NCBI GenBank assembly: GCA_025966135.1
Contig: JAOPVP010000084.1
Location: forward strand, 1-64,000
Length of the DNA stretch: 64,000 nucleotides
Reading direction: 5' to 3'
From: Frankiales bacterium
Lineage (GTDB): Bacteria > Actinomycetota > Actinomycetes > Mycobacteriales > SCTD01
The position numbers and the translations under genes were made by a program. This document shows positions 35,380-44,159 of this stretch, piece by piece (position 1 is the first letter of the stretch; the number at the start of each line of letters is the position of its first letter). Below the pieces are notes generated by a model that saw only the letters and a program-made list of their open reading frames with translations, searched no databases and was not told where the DNA came from.

Positions 35380-36771
35380 GTGGCCCCTCCCTCCGCGGGT
35401 CCTGCCCCGCTCGACGTCCCGGGATCGTCGTCGCCACGGCGACCGGTGAGAGACAGCTTGCGGGCCCGGTGGAAGCGGTCGTTCGGCGTGCTCGGGCTGA
35501 CGCTCGTCATCGGGGGCCTGTCCGCAATCTCCGGCACCCAGTACCTGATCGGCTCCGCACGGGGAACGGCCCAGCGCCTGGAGTTCGAGTCCGGTCAGCT
35601 TGCCCTGCTGCGCGCCGACATCGTCCCGTACGCCGTCCTCGCCGCCAGCGCCACCGCCAGCACCCGCGACGCGGCAGGCCGGCAGGAGGCAGCCCAGCTC
35701 AAGGCGTCGGTGGACGCCCGTTTCGCCCACGACGTCGCGAGGTTCCACGCCGCCGGCACCCGGCAGCTGCTGGCCCAGGCTGATGCCGCCTGGGTGACCT
35801 TCGGCGACGAGCTCAACGGCGTCGACACGACGCTCCCGGCCGCGCAGCAGGCGGCGGCCCGTGGCACCGTGGTCGGAGCCGCGGTGCCGAAGCTGATGGA
35901 CTTGCTCGACAGGACGGGCGCGGCCAGTCGCGCGGCCGCCCACCATGACCTCGCCCGCCACGCGGTCTTCGAGCAGGTCGGCCTGGCGTGGCGCATCGTC
36001 ATGTTCCTGTTGGGACTCTTCGTGATGGTCCGGCTCGCGCGACGTCTGGCCGCCGAGGTGCTCGAGCCGGTCAGCCTCCTGCGCGAGTCCGCCAACCAGG
36101 TCGCCGCAGGGGATTTGGCACATCGGGTGCAGGTCGTGCGCGCGGACGAGATCGGCGACCTCGCTATGAGCTTTAACGCTATGGCCGAGGCGATCGCAGA
36201 CAGTCACCAGTCCCTGACTCAGCAGGCCAATCACGACTCGCTGACCGGCCTTCCCAACCGAGCGAACTTCCGGGCGCGGGTGATCGCGTCCCTTTGCCGT
36301 CCCGAACAGCGCGCCGGGACACAGGCCGTCCTGTTCGTGGACCTCGACGACTTCAAGGACGTCAACGATGTCCTCGGCCACCCCGCCGGCGACGAGCTAC
36401 TTCGCGCGGTCGCGGCCCGGATGACCGACGTGCTGCGGCCAGGGGACATGCTGGCCCGGCTTGGCGGTGATGAGTTCGCGGTCCTGCTCGAGGGCATTTC
36501 GGATGACGCGGCCGCCTCCCAGCTGGCGCAGCGGGTCGTCGCAGCGTTGGCGGCACCGCAAGTCATCCAGGGACAGCACGTGCAGGTCGGCGCCAGCATC
36601 GGGATCGCGATGCGACACGCCGGCAGCGACCTTGCCAGCCTGATGCACGAGGCGGACGTCGCGATGTATTCCGCAAAAGCGCACGGTAAGAACCGGGTCG
36701 AGTTGTTTGGCGCATCGCCAGAGAGCCGTGATCGACCATCGCCCGGTCATGTCTCCGTCTCGTCGAGGTAG
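35380..36771 (+). CDS. HAMP-GGDEF diguanylate cyclase
   Basis: 463 aa: one TM (residues ~34-54, SFGVLGLTLVIGGLSAISG), a ~150-residue helical outer sensor region, a second TM (~205-225), HAMP (RLARRLAAEVLEPVSLL ...) and a C-terminal GGDEF domain with intact RLGGDEFAVLLEG. It should make c-di-GMP in response to an extracytoplasmic signal. GTG 35380 has a poor ribosome binding site and a start a few codons away is possible. No RxxD inhibitory site is evident. Confidence 0.92.
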   Translation: MAPPSAGPAPLDVPGSSSPRRPVRDSLRARWKRSFGVLGLTLVIGGLSAISGTQYLIGSARGTAQRLEFESGQLALLRADIVPYAVLAASATASTRDAAGRQEAAQLKASVDARFAHDVARFHAAGTRQLLAQADAAWVTFGDELNGVDTTLPAAQQAAARGTVVGAAVPKLMDLLDRTGAASRAAAHHDLARHAVFEQVGLAWRIVMFLLGLFVMVRLARRLAAEVLEPVSLLRESANQVAAGDLAHRVQVVRADEIGDLAMSFNAMAEAIADSHQSLTQQANHDSLTGLPNRANFRARVIASLCRPEQRAGTQAVLFVDLDDFKDVNDVLGHPAGDELLRAVAARMTDVLRPGDMLARLGGDEFAVLLEGISDDAAASQLAQRVVAALAAPQVIQGQHVQVGASIGIAMRHAGSDLASLMHEADVAMYSAKAHGKNRVELFGASPESRDRPSPGHVSVSSR

Positions 36772-36868
36772 CTCGCTAACGACCTGCGGCGCTCGACGGC
36801 GTGGCACGGGCGTGCAGACCCCGAGGCGATCTCACACCTACCCGAGCGCTCCACGGTGTCGGAAGGGC

Positions 36869-36890
36869 CCTCCTGCGGAGGCGATATTTT
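36869..36890 (+). terminator. Possible terminator after the GGDEF gene
   Basis: CCTCC-TGC-GGAGG stem followed by CGATATTTT, about 97 bp after the GGDEF stop and before the convergent MDMPI gene. Short stem, weak T run. Confidence 0.35.
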
Positions 36891-36952
36891 GAGGAGACGG
36901 ATCAGAGTTTGACTTCGGCTGCGCGACGCACGCGAGCGCTCAAGCTCCGCAA

Positions 36953-37708
36953 CTAGAACGGCACGAGGGTTGCGAGAGCGGGCTCGCCGCGGCCCGACAG
37001 GCCACGGCAGAAGTCCACCGCCTCCTTGGACACCTCGGTCCCGCCGGAGCCGAAAGCCCAGCGGCCACCGGCCGGGCCGCTCAGCTGCACGGTGCACGGC
37101 TGGCCGTGGCGGCCGGCCCACTCCGTGACGACGTCCGCGACCAGCACGCCGTCGTGCTTGCCGGTGAGTTCGACGTCCAGTCCGGTCGCCCTCGCCACGT
37201 CGACGCGGTGCATCCAGGTGTCGCGGGTGAGGATCACGTCGACGAGGAAGCCGAAGGTCCATGCCTCCCTCGATGACCCCACCGTCTGCAGCATCGGCAG
37301 CGTGCGGCCGCGCACGAAGCCCGGAGTGCGCCGGCGACCCTTGGCGGCCTTGGGACCAACGACCGCGTAGCGCGCGACGAGCTGCTGGGTGCTGTCGCCG
37401 ACGTGCTTGGCGACCTGGAGCGCCGTCAACGCGTCGATGAACTCACCCCCGGCCTTGCCAGCGGCCCGCATCTGCTTGAGCTGCTCGGGCAGCGACGCCG
37501 ACATCTCGGTCATGCCGACGACGTGACCCACCAGCGCGCGGACGTCCCAGCCCGCGCAATCGGTCGGCTTGGTCCAGTCCCCCGGCTGGAGCCGGCGTAG
37601 CTGGGTCAGGAAGCGGTCGTACTCGGTCGCGGCAAGCCGCATCGCGGTCGTCCGCTCGAGGGCGGACCGACGAGCGGTCGCCGTGCTCGTCTTGGCCGTC
37701 GTAGTCAT
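36953..37708 (-). CDS. Maleylpyruvate isomerase/DinB-like (mycothiol-dependent superfamily) protein
   Basis: 251 aa. The helical N-terminus LRRLQPGDWTKPTDCAGWDVRALVGHVVGMTE carries the H of the metal site, and TRDTWMHRVDVARATG the second metal motif (HxxD), as in actinobacterial mycothiol-dependent maleylpyruvate isomerases. Third gene of a tetR-MBL-MDMPI operon; its ATG overlaps the MBL stop by 4 bp. Probably a thiol-dependent transferase or isomerase for the same substrate. Confidence 0.85.
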   Translation of the reverse strand: MTTTAKTSTATARRSALERTTAMRLAATEYDRFLTQLRRLQPGDWTKPTDCAGWDVRALVGHVVGMTEMSASLPEQLKQMRAAGKAGGEFIDALTALQVAKHVGDSTQQLVARYAVVGPKAAKGRRRTPGFVRGRTLPMLQTVGSSREAWTFGFLVDVILTRDTWMHRVDVARATGLDVELTGKHDGVLVADVVTEWAGRHGQPCTVQLSGPAGGRWAFGSGGTEVSKEAVDFCRGLSGRGEPALATLVPF

Positions 37709-38499
37709 CGACCGGCCCCGACCGGGGCGTCATGGCCGGGCAGCGCCTTCGCGGGGACCGCCGCGGCCTGGCAGCCGAACCGGCTCTCGTACACGTCGGC
37801 GAGGTCGCGCAGCAGCCGGGCGCAGTCACCGTTGTAGGACGAGCCGTGCATGACCGCCAACGTGGTCGGCTCGAGGTCGGCGAGCCGCCGGTAGGCGGCC
37901 GGAATGGCCGGACCCATCGAGGTCTGCCAAAACATCTCCTCGGCGGCGATGGCCGCATCGAGCAGGTCGTGGTCGGTCACGGGGGCGCCATCGCCGAGTT
38001 GGGTGCACAGGTCGCCGCAGAACAGCGTGCGGGTCTCCTGCTCGAAGAACACGTGCGACTCCCAGTTGTGCGGGACGTGCGGCGTGGCGACCTCCAGCAC
38101 GCTCCGGCGCAGTCCGGCGCCGCCGATGTCGAGCACATCACCGTCGGCAAGCGCCCGCGGTGGCCGGTTCAGCATGTCGTTCAGGGAGAGCATCACGCCC
38201 ATCGTGCCGTGGGCGACCTGCGCGTGTGGCGCGGCCTCGAGGAAATCGTTGACAGCCCCGCACTCGTCGGCCTCAACGTGGGCGAAGGCGACCCAGCGAA
38301 GCCGTTCGATTGGCAGCACCTTCTCGACCGCCTCGCGGACCAGGGGAAAGAGCTGACGCATGCCCGTGTGGTAGAGCAACGGCTCCTCGGCGTCGACCAG
38401 GAACTGGTTGAACGTGAAGCCCCCCGGTGCGATCTCGGGGATACAGGTGGAGATGCGATAGATCCGATCGGCGATCTGGTCGACCCTGGTGTCGTTCAT
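37705..38499 (-). CDS. MBL-fold protein of the ODP/flavodiiron-like branch
   Basis: 264 aa. AFAHVEADECGAVNDFL is the HxExDExG motif of oxygen-binding diiron (ODP/FprA-like) metallo-beta-lactamase folds; VPHNWESHVFFEQETRTLFCGDLCTQ and VMHGSSYNGD give the other ligands. There is no flavodoxin domain. It overlaps both neighbours by 4 bp (ATGA), so translation is coupled. It may sense or reduce O2/NO, or hydrolyse the operon substrate. Confidence 0.88.
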   Translation of the reverse strand: MNDTRVDQIADRIYRISTCIPEIAPGGFTFNQFLVDAEEPLLYHTGMRQLFPLVREAVEKVLPIERLRWVAFAHVEADECGAVNDFLEAAPHAQVAHGTMGVMLSLNDMLNRPPRALADGDVLDIGGAGLRRSVLEVATPHVPHNWESHVFFEQETRTLFCGDLCTQLGDGAPVTDHDLLDAAIAAEEMFWQTSMGPAIPAAYRRLADLEPTTLAVMHGSSYNGDCARLLRDLADVYESRFGCQAAAVPAKALPGHDAPVGAGR

Positions 38500-39161
38500 G
38501 ACTTCCCCTTCGGTCGTGGGCGAGTGGGCGTGCCGTACTGGGTCAGGAACATCGAGACGAGATCGGGCAGGGTGGCGGTGAACGCACCCTCCTCGAAGGA
38601 CACGTCAGGAGCGTTCGCCAGCTGCTGAGTCATGACCCCGCTAGTGAGGACGGTCCAGGTGCGCAGCAGCAGCTCGACGTCTGCGTCCGGTCGGAACAGC
38701 CCACGATCACGCAGCTGCTCGAAGCTGGCGTGCGCCGCGGCGAGCATCTCGACGGCAGGCTCGTAAGCCAGGGCGGACGGCTCGTACCCAGGCACCGGGC
38801 GCCAGCACATCAGCTGGGCCTGGACGGGGTGCTCGAGCATCCAGCCCACGAACAGCCGGGCACAGGCCAGGAAGTACGACGGTAGGTCGGCGGCGGCGTG
38901 CACCCCGTCGTACGCCGGCGCCATCGTCTCGCGGACCGCCCGCCAGCCGCGGGCGAAAACCGCGTCGTAGACCGCGTTCTTGGAGTCGAAGTAAACGTAG
39001 AGCGAGGGCGTCCGCATCCCCATTCGGCGTGCCACCTCACCGAGCGAGAGGCCACCGACGCCGTACTCCGTCATGACCTCGATCGCGACGTCGACGATCT
39101 CCTCGATCGTCTCGAGCCGGCGCCGGTGCCGCCGGTCGAGTCGGACGGGTTCGGCGGTCAT
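38496..39161 (-). CDS. TetR-family repressor of the MBL/MDMPI operon
   Basis: 221 aa. The N-terminal HTH TIEEIVDVAIEVMTEYGVGG ... SLGEVARRMGMRTPSLYVYF and a ligand-binding C-terminal domain are typical. First gene of its operon, with a perfect 17-bp palindrome at 39175-39191 just upstream; autorepression is expected. The ligand is probably a hydrophobic small molecule handled by the two downstream enzymes. Confidence 0.93.
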   Translation of the reverse strand: MTAEPVRLDRRHRRRLETIEEIVDVAIEVMTEYGVGGLSLGEVARRMGMRTPSLYVYFDSKNAVYDAVFARGWRAVRETMAPAYDGVHAAADLPSYFLACARLFVGWMLEHPVQAQLMCWRPVPGYEPSALAYEPAVEMLAAAHASFEQLRDRGLFRPDADVELLLRTWTVLTSGVMTQQLANAPDVSFEEGAFTATLPDLVSMFLTQYGTPTRPRPKGKS

Positions 39162-39174
39162 GCGGACACTGTTC

Positions 39175-39191
39175 TCCTAATAGTATTAGGA
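39175..39191. promoter_or_regulatory. TetR operator palindrome and -10 region
   Basis: TCCTAATA-G-TATTAGGA, a perfect 17-bp palindrome in otherwise GC-rich DNA, 13 bp upstream of the TetR start codon. TAGTAT within it could be the -10 element, so bound repressor would block RNA polymerase. Confidence 0.75.
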
Positions 39192-39296
39192 AGTCAAGCC
39201 TTCGTAAGTATTCCGTCGTCCGCGCTGTCTCCGAGCAGGCGCGATGCCGGGGCCACCGCCGTGACGCGAGCCCCGGTCGCGTCCATCTTTTAAGGA

Positions 39297-39935
39297 CTAG
39301 AGGAGCTGGGATTCCAGGCTGGCGGCAAGCCATCTCTCGAAGTCGGCGCGGGACCAGCCGCGGTCGTGACACAGGCGGTGGTAAAGGCTGGCGTCGATCA
39401 GGGCCCACACGATGTCGCCTGCCTGTGCCAGGTCGAGCCCGGCGCGTAGCCGGCCCTTCGAGCTCAGAATCGTCACGAAGCCACGGGCGCCTTGGAGGCG
39501 TTGTTGCTGGATGTCGGCCCACAGGTCGCCGATCTCCGGATCGCTGACGCTGGCCGCGCGGAACACCTCGTAGATCGCGCTGAGCCGTTCGCCGATCCCG
39601 GCGATGACAGCGGCGTACAAGCTGATCGCTCGCCGCTGGTCCGGTTCGTCGCGCACCGCCATCAACTCAGGACGCTGGGGCAGCGGGATCGGCAGGTCGT
39701 CCCCGACCGTGGCGACGTCGTACGCCGCTTTGAGCAGCTGCGCCTTGCCCCCCACCGAGTTGAACACGGTCGCACGACTGACCCCGGCCGAGTCGGCGAC
39801 AGCCTGCACCGACGTCCCCTCGTAACCGTGCGCCGGGAAGAGGCGGCTCGCGGCCTGAATGATCGCGACCCGGGTGGCGGCCGCCTTCGCGCGGCGCAGC
39901 GGCCACGGGGACTCCACCTTGCCCTCCGACATCAT
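39297..39935 (-). CDS. TetR-family transcriptional regulator
   Basis: 212 aa with HTH IIQAASRLFPAHGYEG ... SVQAVADSAGVSRATVFN. Divergent from an O-methyltransferase gene (43 bp between starts), so it probably controls that gene and itself. The inverted repeat TAGAC-N5-GTCTA at 39936-39950 begins one base before its tandem ATG start and is a candidate operator. Confidence 0.92.
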   Translation of the reverse strand: MMSEGKVESPWPLRRAKAAATRVAIIQAASRLFPAHGYEGTSVQAVADSAGVSRATVFNSVGGKAQLLKAAYDVATVGDDLPIPLPQRPELMAVRDEPDQRRAISLYAAVIAGIGERLSAIYEVFRAASVSDPEIGDLWADIQQQRLQGARGFVTILSSKGRLRAGLDLAQAGDIVWALIDASLYHRLCHDRGWSRADFERWLAASLESQLL

Positions 39936-39950
39936 TAGACCTACAGTCTA
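39936..39950. promoter_or_regulatory. Candidate TetR operator between tetR and methyltransferase
   Basis: TAGACctacaGTCTA, 5-bp arms, in the 43-bp divergent spacer. Short but well placed for dual control. Confidence 0.5.
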
Positions 39951-39978
39951 TGCAAGTTGGCAGGCGAGAGGGAGTCCC

Positions 39979-41121
39979 ATGAGCACACGATCGCAGACCG
40001 GCCTACCCGCGCACGCCGCCACGCCATCGACGCGACCGGGGCACGCGCCACCACGCCTTGCGGTCCGCATCGCCACCATGCTGCGTCGTTTCTTCCTGCA
40101 GGCAGCGGACCGGATGATGCCCACCCATCTCGCGGTCGCCGAGCACGCCCACCACCTCGCCGCCGCCCACATCCTGTCGGCCCTGGCCGACCTTGGCGTC
40201 GCCGATCAGCTGACCCACGGCCCCCGCACGGCCGCCGAGCTGGCCCCCGTGCTGGGCTGCCAGGCCGAAGCGCTGCATCGGCTGCTGCGGGCGGCTGCGA
40301 TCTTCGACTTCGTCAAGCTGGACCGCCACGGTCGCTTCCACCAGACCCGCAAGACGCAGGTGCTCCGGGTCGGCCACCCCAGCGCCACCGCGGACTGGTG
40401 CCGGCACGTAGCCGCGCCCGCTCAGCAAGCAGCCTGGGGCGAGCTGGTCGGTGCGGTCCGCACCGGCGACAGCGGGTTCCGTCGAGCCCACGGCACCCCG
40501 ATGTTCGACTGGCTCAACGCCCACCCACAGCAGAGCGCGCACTTCTCCGCCGGCCTCGGTGGTCTGACCCAGGCGGAAGCCCCCGCCATCATCGCCAGCT
40601 ACCCCTTCCCCAAGACCGGCACGGTCTGCGACGTCGCCGGCGGCCGGGGGGTCTTGCTCGCGCAGATCCTGCACGCGCGTCCAGGCCTTCGCGGCATCCT
40701 GGTCGAATCCGCGCAGGTCCTGGAACAAGCCCGCGACTACCTGGACGGTCACGGCCTGCTGGACCGCGTCCAGCTCATCCCCGGCGACCTGTTCACTGAG
40801 CTTGACGCCACCGCAGACCTGTACCTGCTCAAATGGATCCTGCACGACTGGGACGACGCCGCCTGCGAGAAGATCCTGCGCAACGTCACGCACGCCATGC
40901 CTAACGGCTCCCGACTGCTCACCATCGAAGGCGACCAAGAACCCAGCGACGTCCACAACCGCTTCTCGATGATCGACCTCGTCATGCTCGTGGCCACCGA
41001 AGGCGGCAAGGAACGCTCCCGTCAGGAACTCACCGAACTCATCGCCAACAGCGGTCTCAGGCCAGGCCGACTCCGCACCTCCGCCACCGACCTGATGCTG
41101 CTCGAGGCCACCAAGGCCTGA
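39979..41121 (+). CDS. SAM-dependent O-methyltransferase (acetylserotonin/antibiotic type)
   Basis: 380 aa. The N-terminal dimerisation/winged-helix domain (HHLAAAHILSALADLGVADQL ...) is followed by a Rossmann methyltransferase: VCDVAGGRGVLLAQIL (SAM motif I), QLIPGDLFTELDATADLYLLKWILHDW (the HDW catalytic-His motif) and LTIEGDQEPSD. Such enzymes methylate hydroxyls of polyketides or phenols. ATG 39979 has GAGGGAG upstream. It may inactivate or mature the ligand sensed by the divergent TetR. Confidence 0.92.
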   Translation: MSTRSQTGLPAHAATPSTRPGHAPPRLAVRIATMLRRFFLQAADRMMPTHLAVAEHAHHLAAAHILSALADLGVADQLTHGPRTAAELAPVLGCQAEALHRLLRAAAIFDFVKLDRHGRFHQTRKTQVLRVGHPSATADWCRHVAAPAQQAAWGELVGAVRTGDSGFRRAHGTPMFDWLNAHPQQSAHFSAGLGGLTQAEAPAIIASYPFPKTGTVCDVAGGRGVLLAQILHARPGLRGILVESAQVLEQARDYLDGHGLLDRVQLIPGDLFTELDATADLYLLKWILHDWDDAACEKILRNVTHAMPNGSRLLTIEGDQEPSDVHNRFSMIDLVMLVATEGGKERSRQELTELIANSGLRPGRLRTSATDLMLLEATKA

Positions 41122-41182
41122 ACCCAACGCGCCCTCGGAATGGACGACCCGTCACGACGGACCGACTACCGCCCGCCGGCCC

Positions 41183-42568
41183 TCAGCGAGCCGCGGGGGT
41201 GGTGCGGACCGCGGCCACCGCTCCTGCGACGGCCAGGCCGACGACGACCCACCAGGCGTGCCGGAAGGCGTTGACCGGGTCCCCGACAGCGAGCACCGCG
41301 ACCAGGATGCTGATGCCGAGCACCGCGCCGATCTGCCGGGACATGTTGACGATGGCGCTCCCGGTGGAGGCCTGGTGCGGCGCGAGGGCAGCCGTCGCCG
41401 AGGACAGGATCGTCGGTAGCGCCAGCCCCACTCCGATGCCGCCGATCAGCCAGCCGGGGAGGAAATCGGTGGCATAGGAAGGGGTCGGGCCGATCGAGGT
41501 CAGCACCAGCACCACCCCGACGCCGAGCAGCAGGCTGCCCGCCGCCGTGACCTGACCGACCTTGAACCGCGACGTCAGCCGGTGCCCGATGGCGGCGAAG
41601 ACCGGCACCATGAGCGGTCCCGGGGCGACGCCCAGTCCGGTCCTCAGCGCTGACCAGTGCCAGACGCCCTCCATCCAGAGGACGAAGGACAGCAGGTTGG
41701 CCGCGAAGGCGGCGGAGAACAGCAGCGCGGTGGCGTTGGACCAGGCGAAGCTGCGGTGCTTCAGCAGGCCCAGCTCCACCACCGGTACGGGGTGGCGGTG
41801 CGAGCGCAGCAGGAAGCCGACCAGCGCGACCGCCGACAGCAGCAGCGCCCCGATCGTTGAGGCAGAGCCCCAGCCCCACGCGGGCGCCTTCACCAGCCCG
41901 GTGGCCAGCGCCCCGATCGAGATAATGAGGATCAGGCCGCCCAGCAGGTCCGGCAGCAGCAGCCCGCGGTCGTGCACGGAGTCGGGGACGAGCAGGAACG
42001 CGGCGATGAGGGCCGCGATCCCAAAGGGCAGGTTGACCAGGAAGATCCAGCGCCAGGACGCCTCGACCAGCAGGCCGCCGACGACCGGCCCGAGGGCGGC
42101 GGCCAGCGACCCGCTGGCGGCCCAGGCCCGGACCGCGCTGGCCCGCTTCTCGGCCGGCGTAGCGGCGAGCAGCAGTCCGAGGGAGGTGGGGGTCAGCAGG
42201 GCGGCGCCGGCGGCCTGCAGCAGCCGGAAGGCCACCAGGACCGTGAGGTCACCGCTGAGGGCGCAGCCGAGGCTGGCGAGCACGAACACCGCCAGCCCGA
42301 GCAGGAAGCCGGACTTGCGGCCGAACCGGTCTGCGAGCCGCCCGGCTGGGACCAGCAGCGCGGCGTAGATGATCGCGTAGCCGTTGAGCACCCAGCTGAG
42401 GTCCGACAGCGACCCGCTGCCGAGGTCGTGCCCGATGTCGCTCAGGGCGACGTTGACGATGAACAGGTCGAGGCTGGCCATGAAGGCCGCGGCGCTGAGG
42501 ATGATCAGCACCGCCCGCGGCCGGACCACCGGCACCGCCCGGTCCCGGACCAGGGTGTCGAGCGACAT
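41183..42568 (-). CDS. DHA2-family MFS multidrug exporter
   Basis: 461 aa with about 14 TM helices. FMASLDLFIVNVALSDIGHDL is the DHA2 motif D1; PAGRLADRFGRKSGFLLG is MFS motif A; ALGPVVGGLLVEASWRWIFLVNLPFG is motif C and its extension. ATG 42568 has GGAGG 8 nt upstream. Divergent from an HxlR regulator with two matching palindromes between them. Proton-driven drug or metabolite efflux. Confidence 0.94.
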   Translation of the reverse strand: MSLDTLVRDRAVPVVRPRAVLIILSAAAFMASLDLFIVNVALSDIGHDLGSGSLSDLSWVLNGYAIIYAALLVPAGRLADRFGRKSGFLLGLAVFVLASLGCALSGDLTVLVAFRLLQAAGAALLTPTSLGLLLAATPAEKRASAVRAWAASGSLAAALGPVVGGLLVEASWRWIFLVNLPFGIAALIAAFLLVPDSVHDRGLLLPDLLGGLILIISIGALATGLVKAPAWGWGSASTIGALLLSAVALVGFLLRSHRHPVPVVELGLLKHRSFAWSNATALLFSAAFAANLLSFVLWMEGVWHWSALRTGLGVAPGPLMVPVFAAIGHRLTSRFKVGQVTAAGSLLLGVGVVLVLTSIGPTPSYATDFLPGWLIGGIGVGLALPTILSSATAALAPHQASTGSAIVNMSRQIGAVLGISILVAVLAVGDPVNAFRHAWWVVVGLAVAGAVAAVRTTPAAR

Positions 42569-42587
42569 GAGCAGAGCCTCCGAGGTG

Positions 42588-42604
42588 GGTTGGTTCTTCC
42601 AACC
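42588..42604. promoter_or_regulatory. HxlR operator candidate 1
   Basis: GGTTGG-ttctt-CCAACC, perfect 6-bp arms, 20 bp upstream of the exporter start. Confidence 0.6.
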
Positions 42605-42623
42605 GAGGTAGGAAAGCACGGTG

Positions 42624-42640
42624 GGTTGGAAAGCACAACC
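42624..42640. promoter_or_regulatory. HxlR operator candidate 2
   Basis: GGTTG-gaaagca-CAACC, the same 17-bp geometry as site 1 and 36 bp from it, 22 bp upstream of the HxlR GTG. The pair fits a dimeric regulator controlling both promoters. Confidence 0.55.
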
Positions 42641-42661
42641 TTGGCTGGCACACTCGAGGGC

Positions 42662-43093
42662 GTGACCACCCCCACGACCACCCCGCGCGCCTGCAGCGTC
42701 GCCAACGCCCTCGAGGTCGTCGGCGACCGCTGGTCGCTGCTCGTCGTCCGCGAACTGTTCTTCAAGGCGCACCGCTTCAACGAGATCGCCGCCAACACCG
42801 GGGCGCCGCGCGACATCCTCACCACCCGGCTGCGCAAGCTCGAGGAGGTCGGCGTCCTGGAGCGCCGCGCCTACTCCAGCAGCCCGCCCCGCTACGAGTA
42901 CCACCTCACCGACGCCGGCCGCGCCCTGTCCCCGGTGATCCAGGCGCTCCGCCAGTGGGGCGACGACTTCGTGACCGAGGGACCGCCGCCCGCGGTGTTC
43001 GAGCACGACTGCGGGCACCCGTTCGTCGCGGTGCTGTCCTGCCGGGCCTGTGGGGCCGCCGCAGACCGCGGCTCCTTGCACCTCCAGCACTAG
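42662..43093 (+). CDS. HxlR-family winged-helix transcriptional regulator
   Basis: 143 aa. CSVANALEVVGDRWSLLVVRELF is the HxlR signature (N-terminal Cys then the winged helix), with FNEIAANTGAPRDILTTRLRKLEEVGVLERR and a C-terminal CRACG pair that may be redox-active or metal-binding. GTG 42662 is the start consistent with the divergent promoter. Likely controls the MFS exporter. Confidence 0.92.
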   Translation: MTTPTTTPRACSVANALEVVGDRWSLLVVRELFFKAHRFNEIAANTGAPRDILTTRLRKLEEVGVLERRAYSSSPPRYEYHLTDAGRALSPVIQALRQWGDDFVTEGPPPAVFEHDCGHPFVAVLSCRACGAAADRGSLHLQH

Positions 43094-43375
43094 GCCGGTT
43101 CCCTCCGACCCAGGTCGGGTGCATGCTGCATCCGGGAGATCTGAGGCAACCCGCAGGCTCACCCGTCTCGCGTGACATGGCAACCTCAGATCCGCCACTC
43201 AAGGCACCGCAACAGCTCGATGGTCTGGGCAGGCTCGATGTCGAGCGAGCGGGCAGGCAACCCACTCAGGGGGCGGGCTGGTCACGGAGAGGATCCGGCT
43301 GGTCACGGAATCAGCCGTTCCGGTGTGGATGCTCGAGGTCTAGCGTCAACGGTGTTGAGGCCGGAAGGGGTCCAC

Positions 43376-43972
43376 ATGTTCACACGTATCGTGACTTTCA
43401 CTGGAGCCAAGGACATCGACGCCGGGATCGCGTATGTCCGCGACACCGTGGCGCCGGTGCTCCACCAGCAGAAGGGGTTCCGCGGCACGACGGCGAGCGC
43501 CGACCGGGCAGGCAAGGTCTTCTCGGTTTGGTCGCTGTGGGACACCGTGGCGGACCGGGAGGCGAGCGAGAGCGCCCTGCTGAAGGTCCGCGAGGAGGGG
43601 CAGCAGATTGTCGGCGGCCAGTTGGCGGTCGAGCTCTTCGAGGAGGTGCTTGTCGAGTTCGTCGGCATACCCAGTGTGGGCGCGTCCCTGCTGGTCCGGC
43701 GGGTCAGCATGGACCCGGCGAAGGTCGAGGACAACCTCGCGTTCTTCAAGACCGAGGTGCTTCCGCAGATCAAAGCCAACTCCGGTTTCCTGGCAGTGCG
43801 CCAGCAGGTCAACCGCACGACGGGGGACGCGATCGTCGGCACCGTCTGGACGGACAAGGCATCAATGGAGGCCGCCGCCGCTGACGCGGAGAAGCGCCAG
43901 GGTCAGGCAGCCGGGCGGGTCGTCTTCGGCGAGCAGAGCCAGCGCGAAGTCGTGTTCGTCGACCTGAAGTAG
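43376..43972 (+). CDS. Tandem ferredoxin-like barrel (ABM-type) protein
   Basis: 198 aa made of two similar ~95-residue halves, each beginning with a strand and helix (IVTFTGAKDIDAGIAYVRDT; LVRRVSMDPAKVEDNLAFFK) and containing GF(R/L)-x-T/V around residue 35 of the repeat. This is the dimeric alpha/beta barrel fold of antibiotic monooxygenases fused head to tail. No heme or active-site signature is clear. GGAAGGGG lies upstream of ATG 43376. The 282 bp before it contains no convincing gene. Confidence 0.7.
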   Translation: MFTRIVTFTGAKDIDAGIAYVRDTVAPVLHQQKGFRGTTASADRAGKVFSVWSLWDTVADREASESALLKVREEGQQIVGGQLAVELFEEVLVEFVGIPSVGASLLVRRVSMDPAKVEDNLAFFKTEVLPQIKANSGFLAVRQQVNRTTGDAIVGTVWTDKASMEAAAADAEKRQGQAAGRVVFGEQSQREVVFVDLK

Positions 43973-44159
43973 CCCTTTCAGCTCCAAGCAAGGCCAGGGG
44001 CTGGGTCGGGCAGGACCCGGCCGATGTCGGCGAGACCTGCGACCCGGCGGACAACGCTCAACGTCCGACCAGACGGGCCTCCGGCAACCCAAAGACGCCC
44101 ACCCAGTCGTCAGCCGAGGGCATACCGACGTACTGAATCGTCCCGGGCATAGCACCCGC

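Noticed and set aside
44058..44150. 30-codon minus-strand ORF just after the XRE-MEDS gene (MPGTIQYVGMPSADDW...)
   Set aside because: Too short, no ribosome binding site, no hairpin or family evidence.
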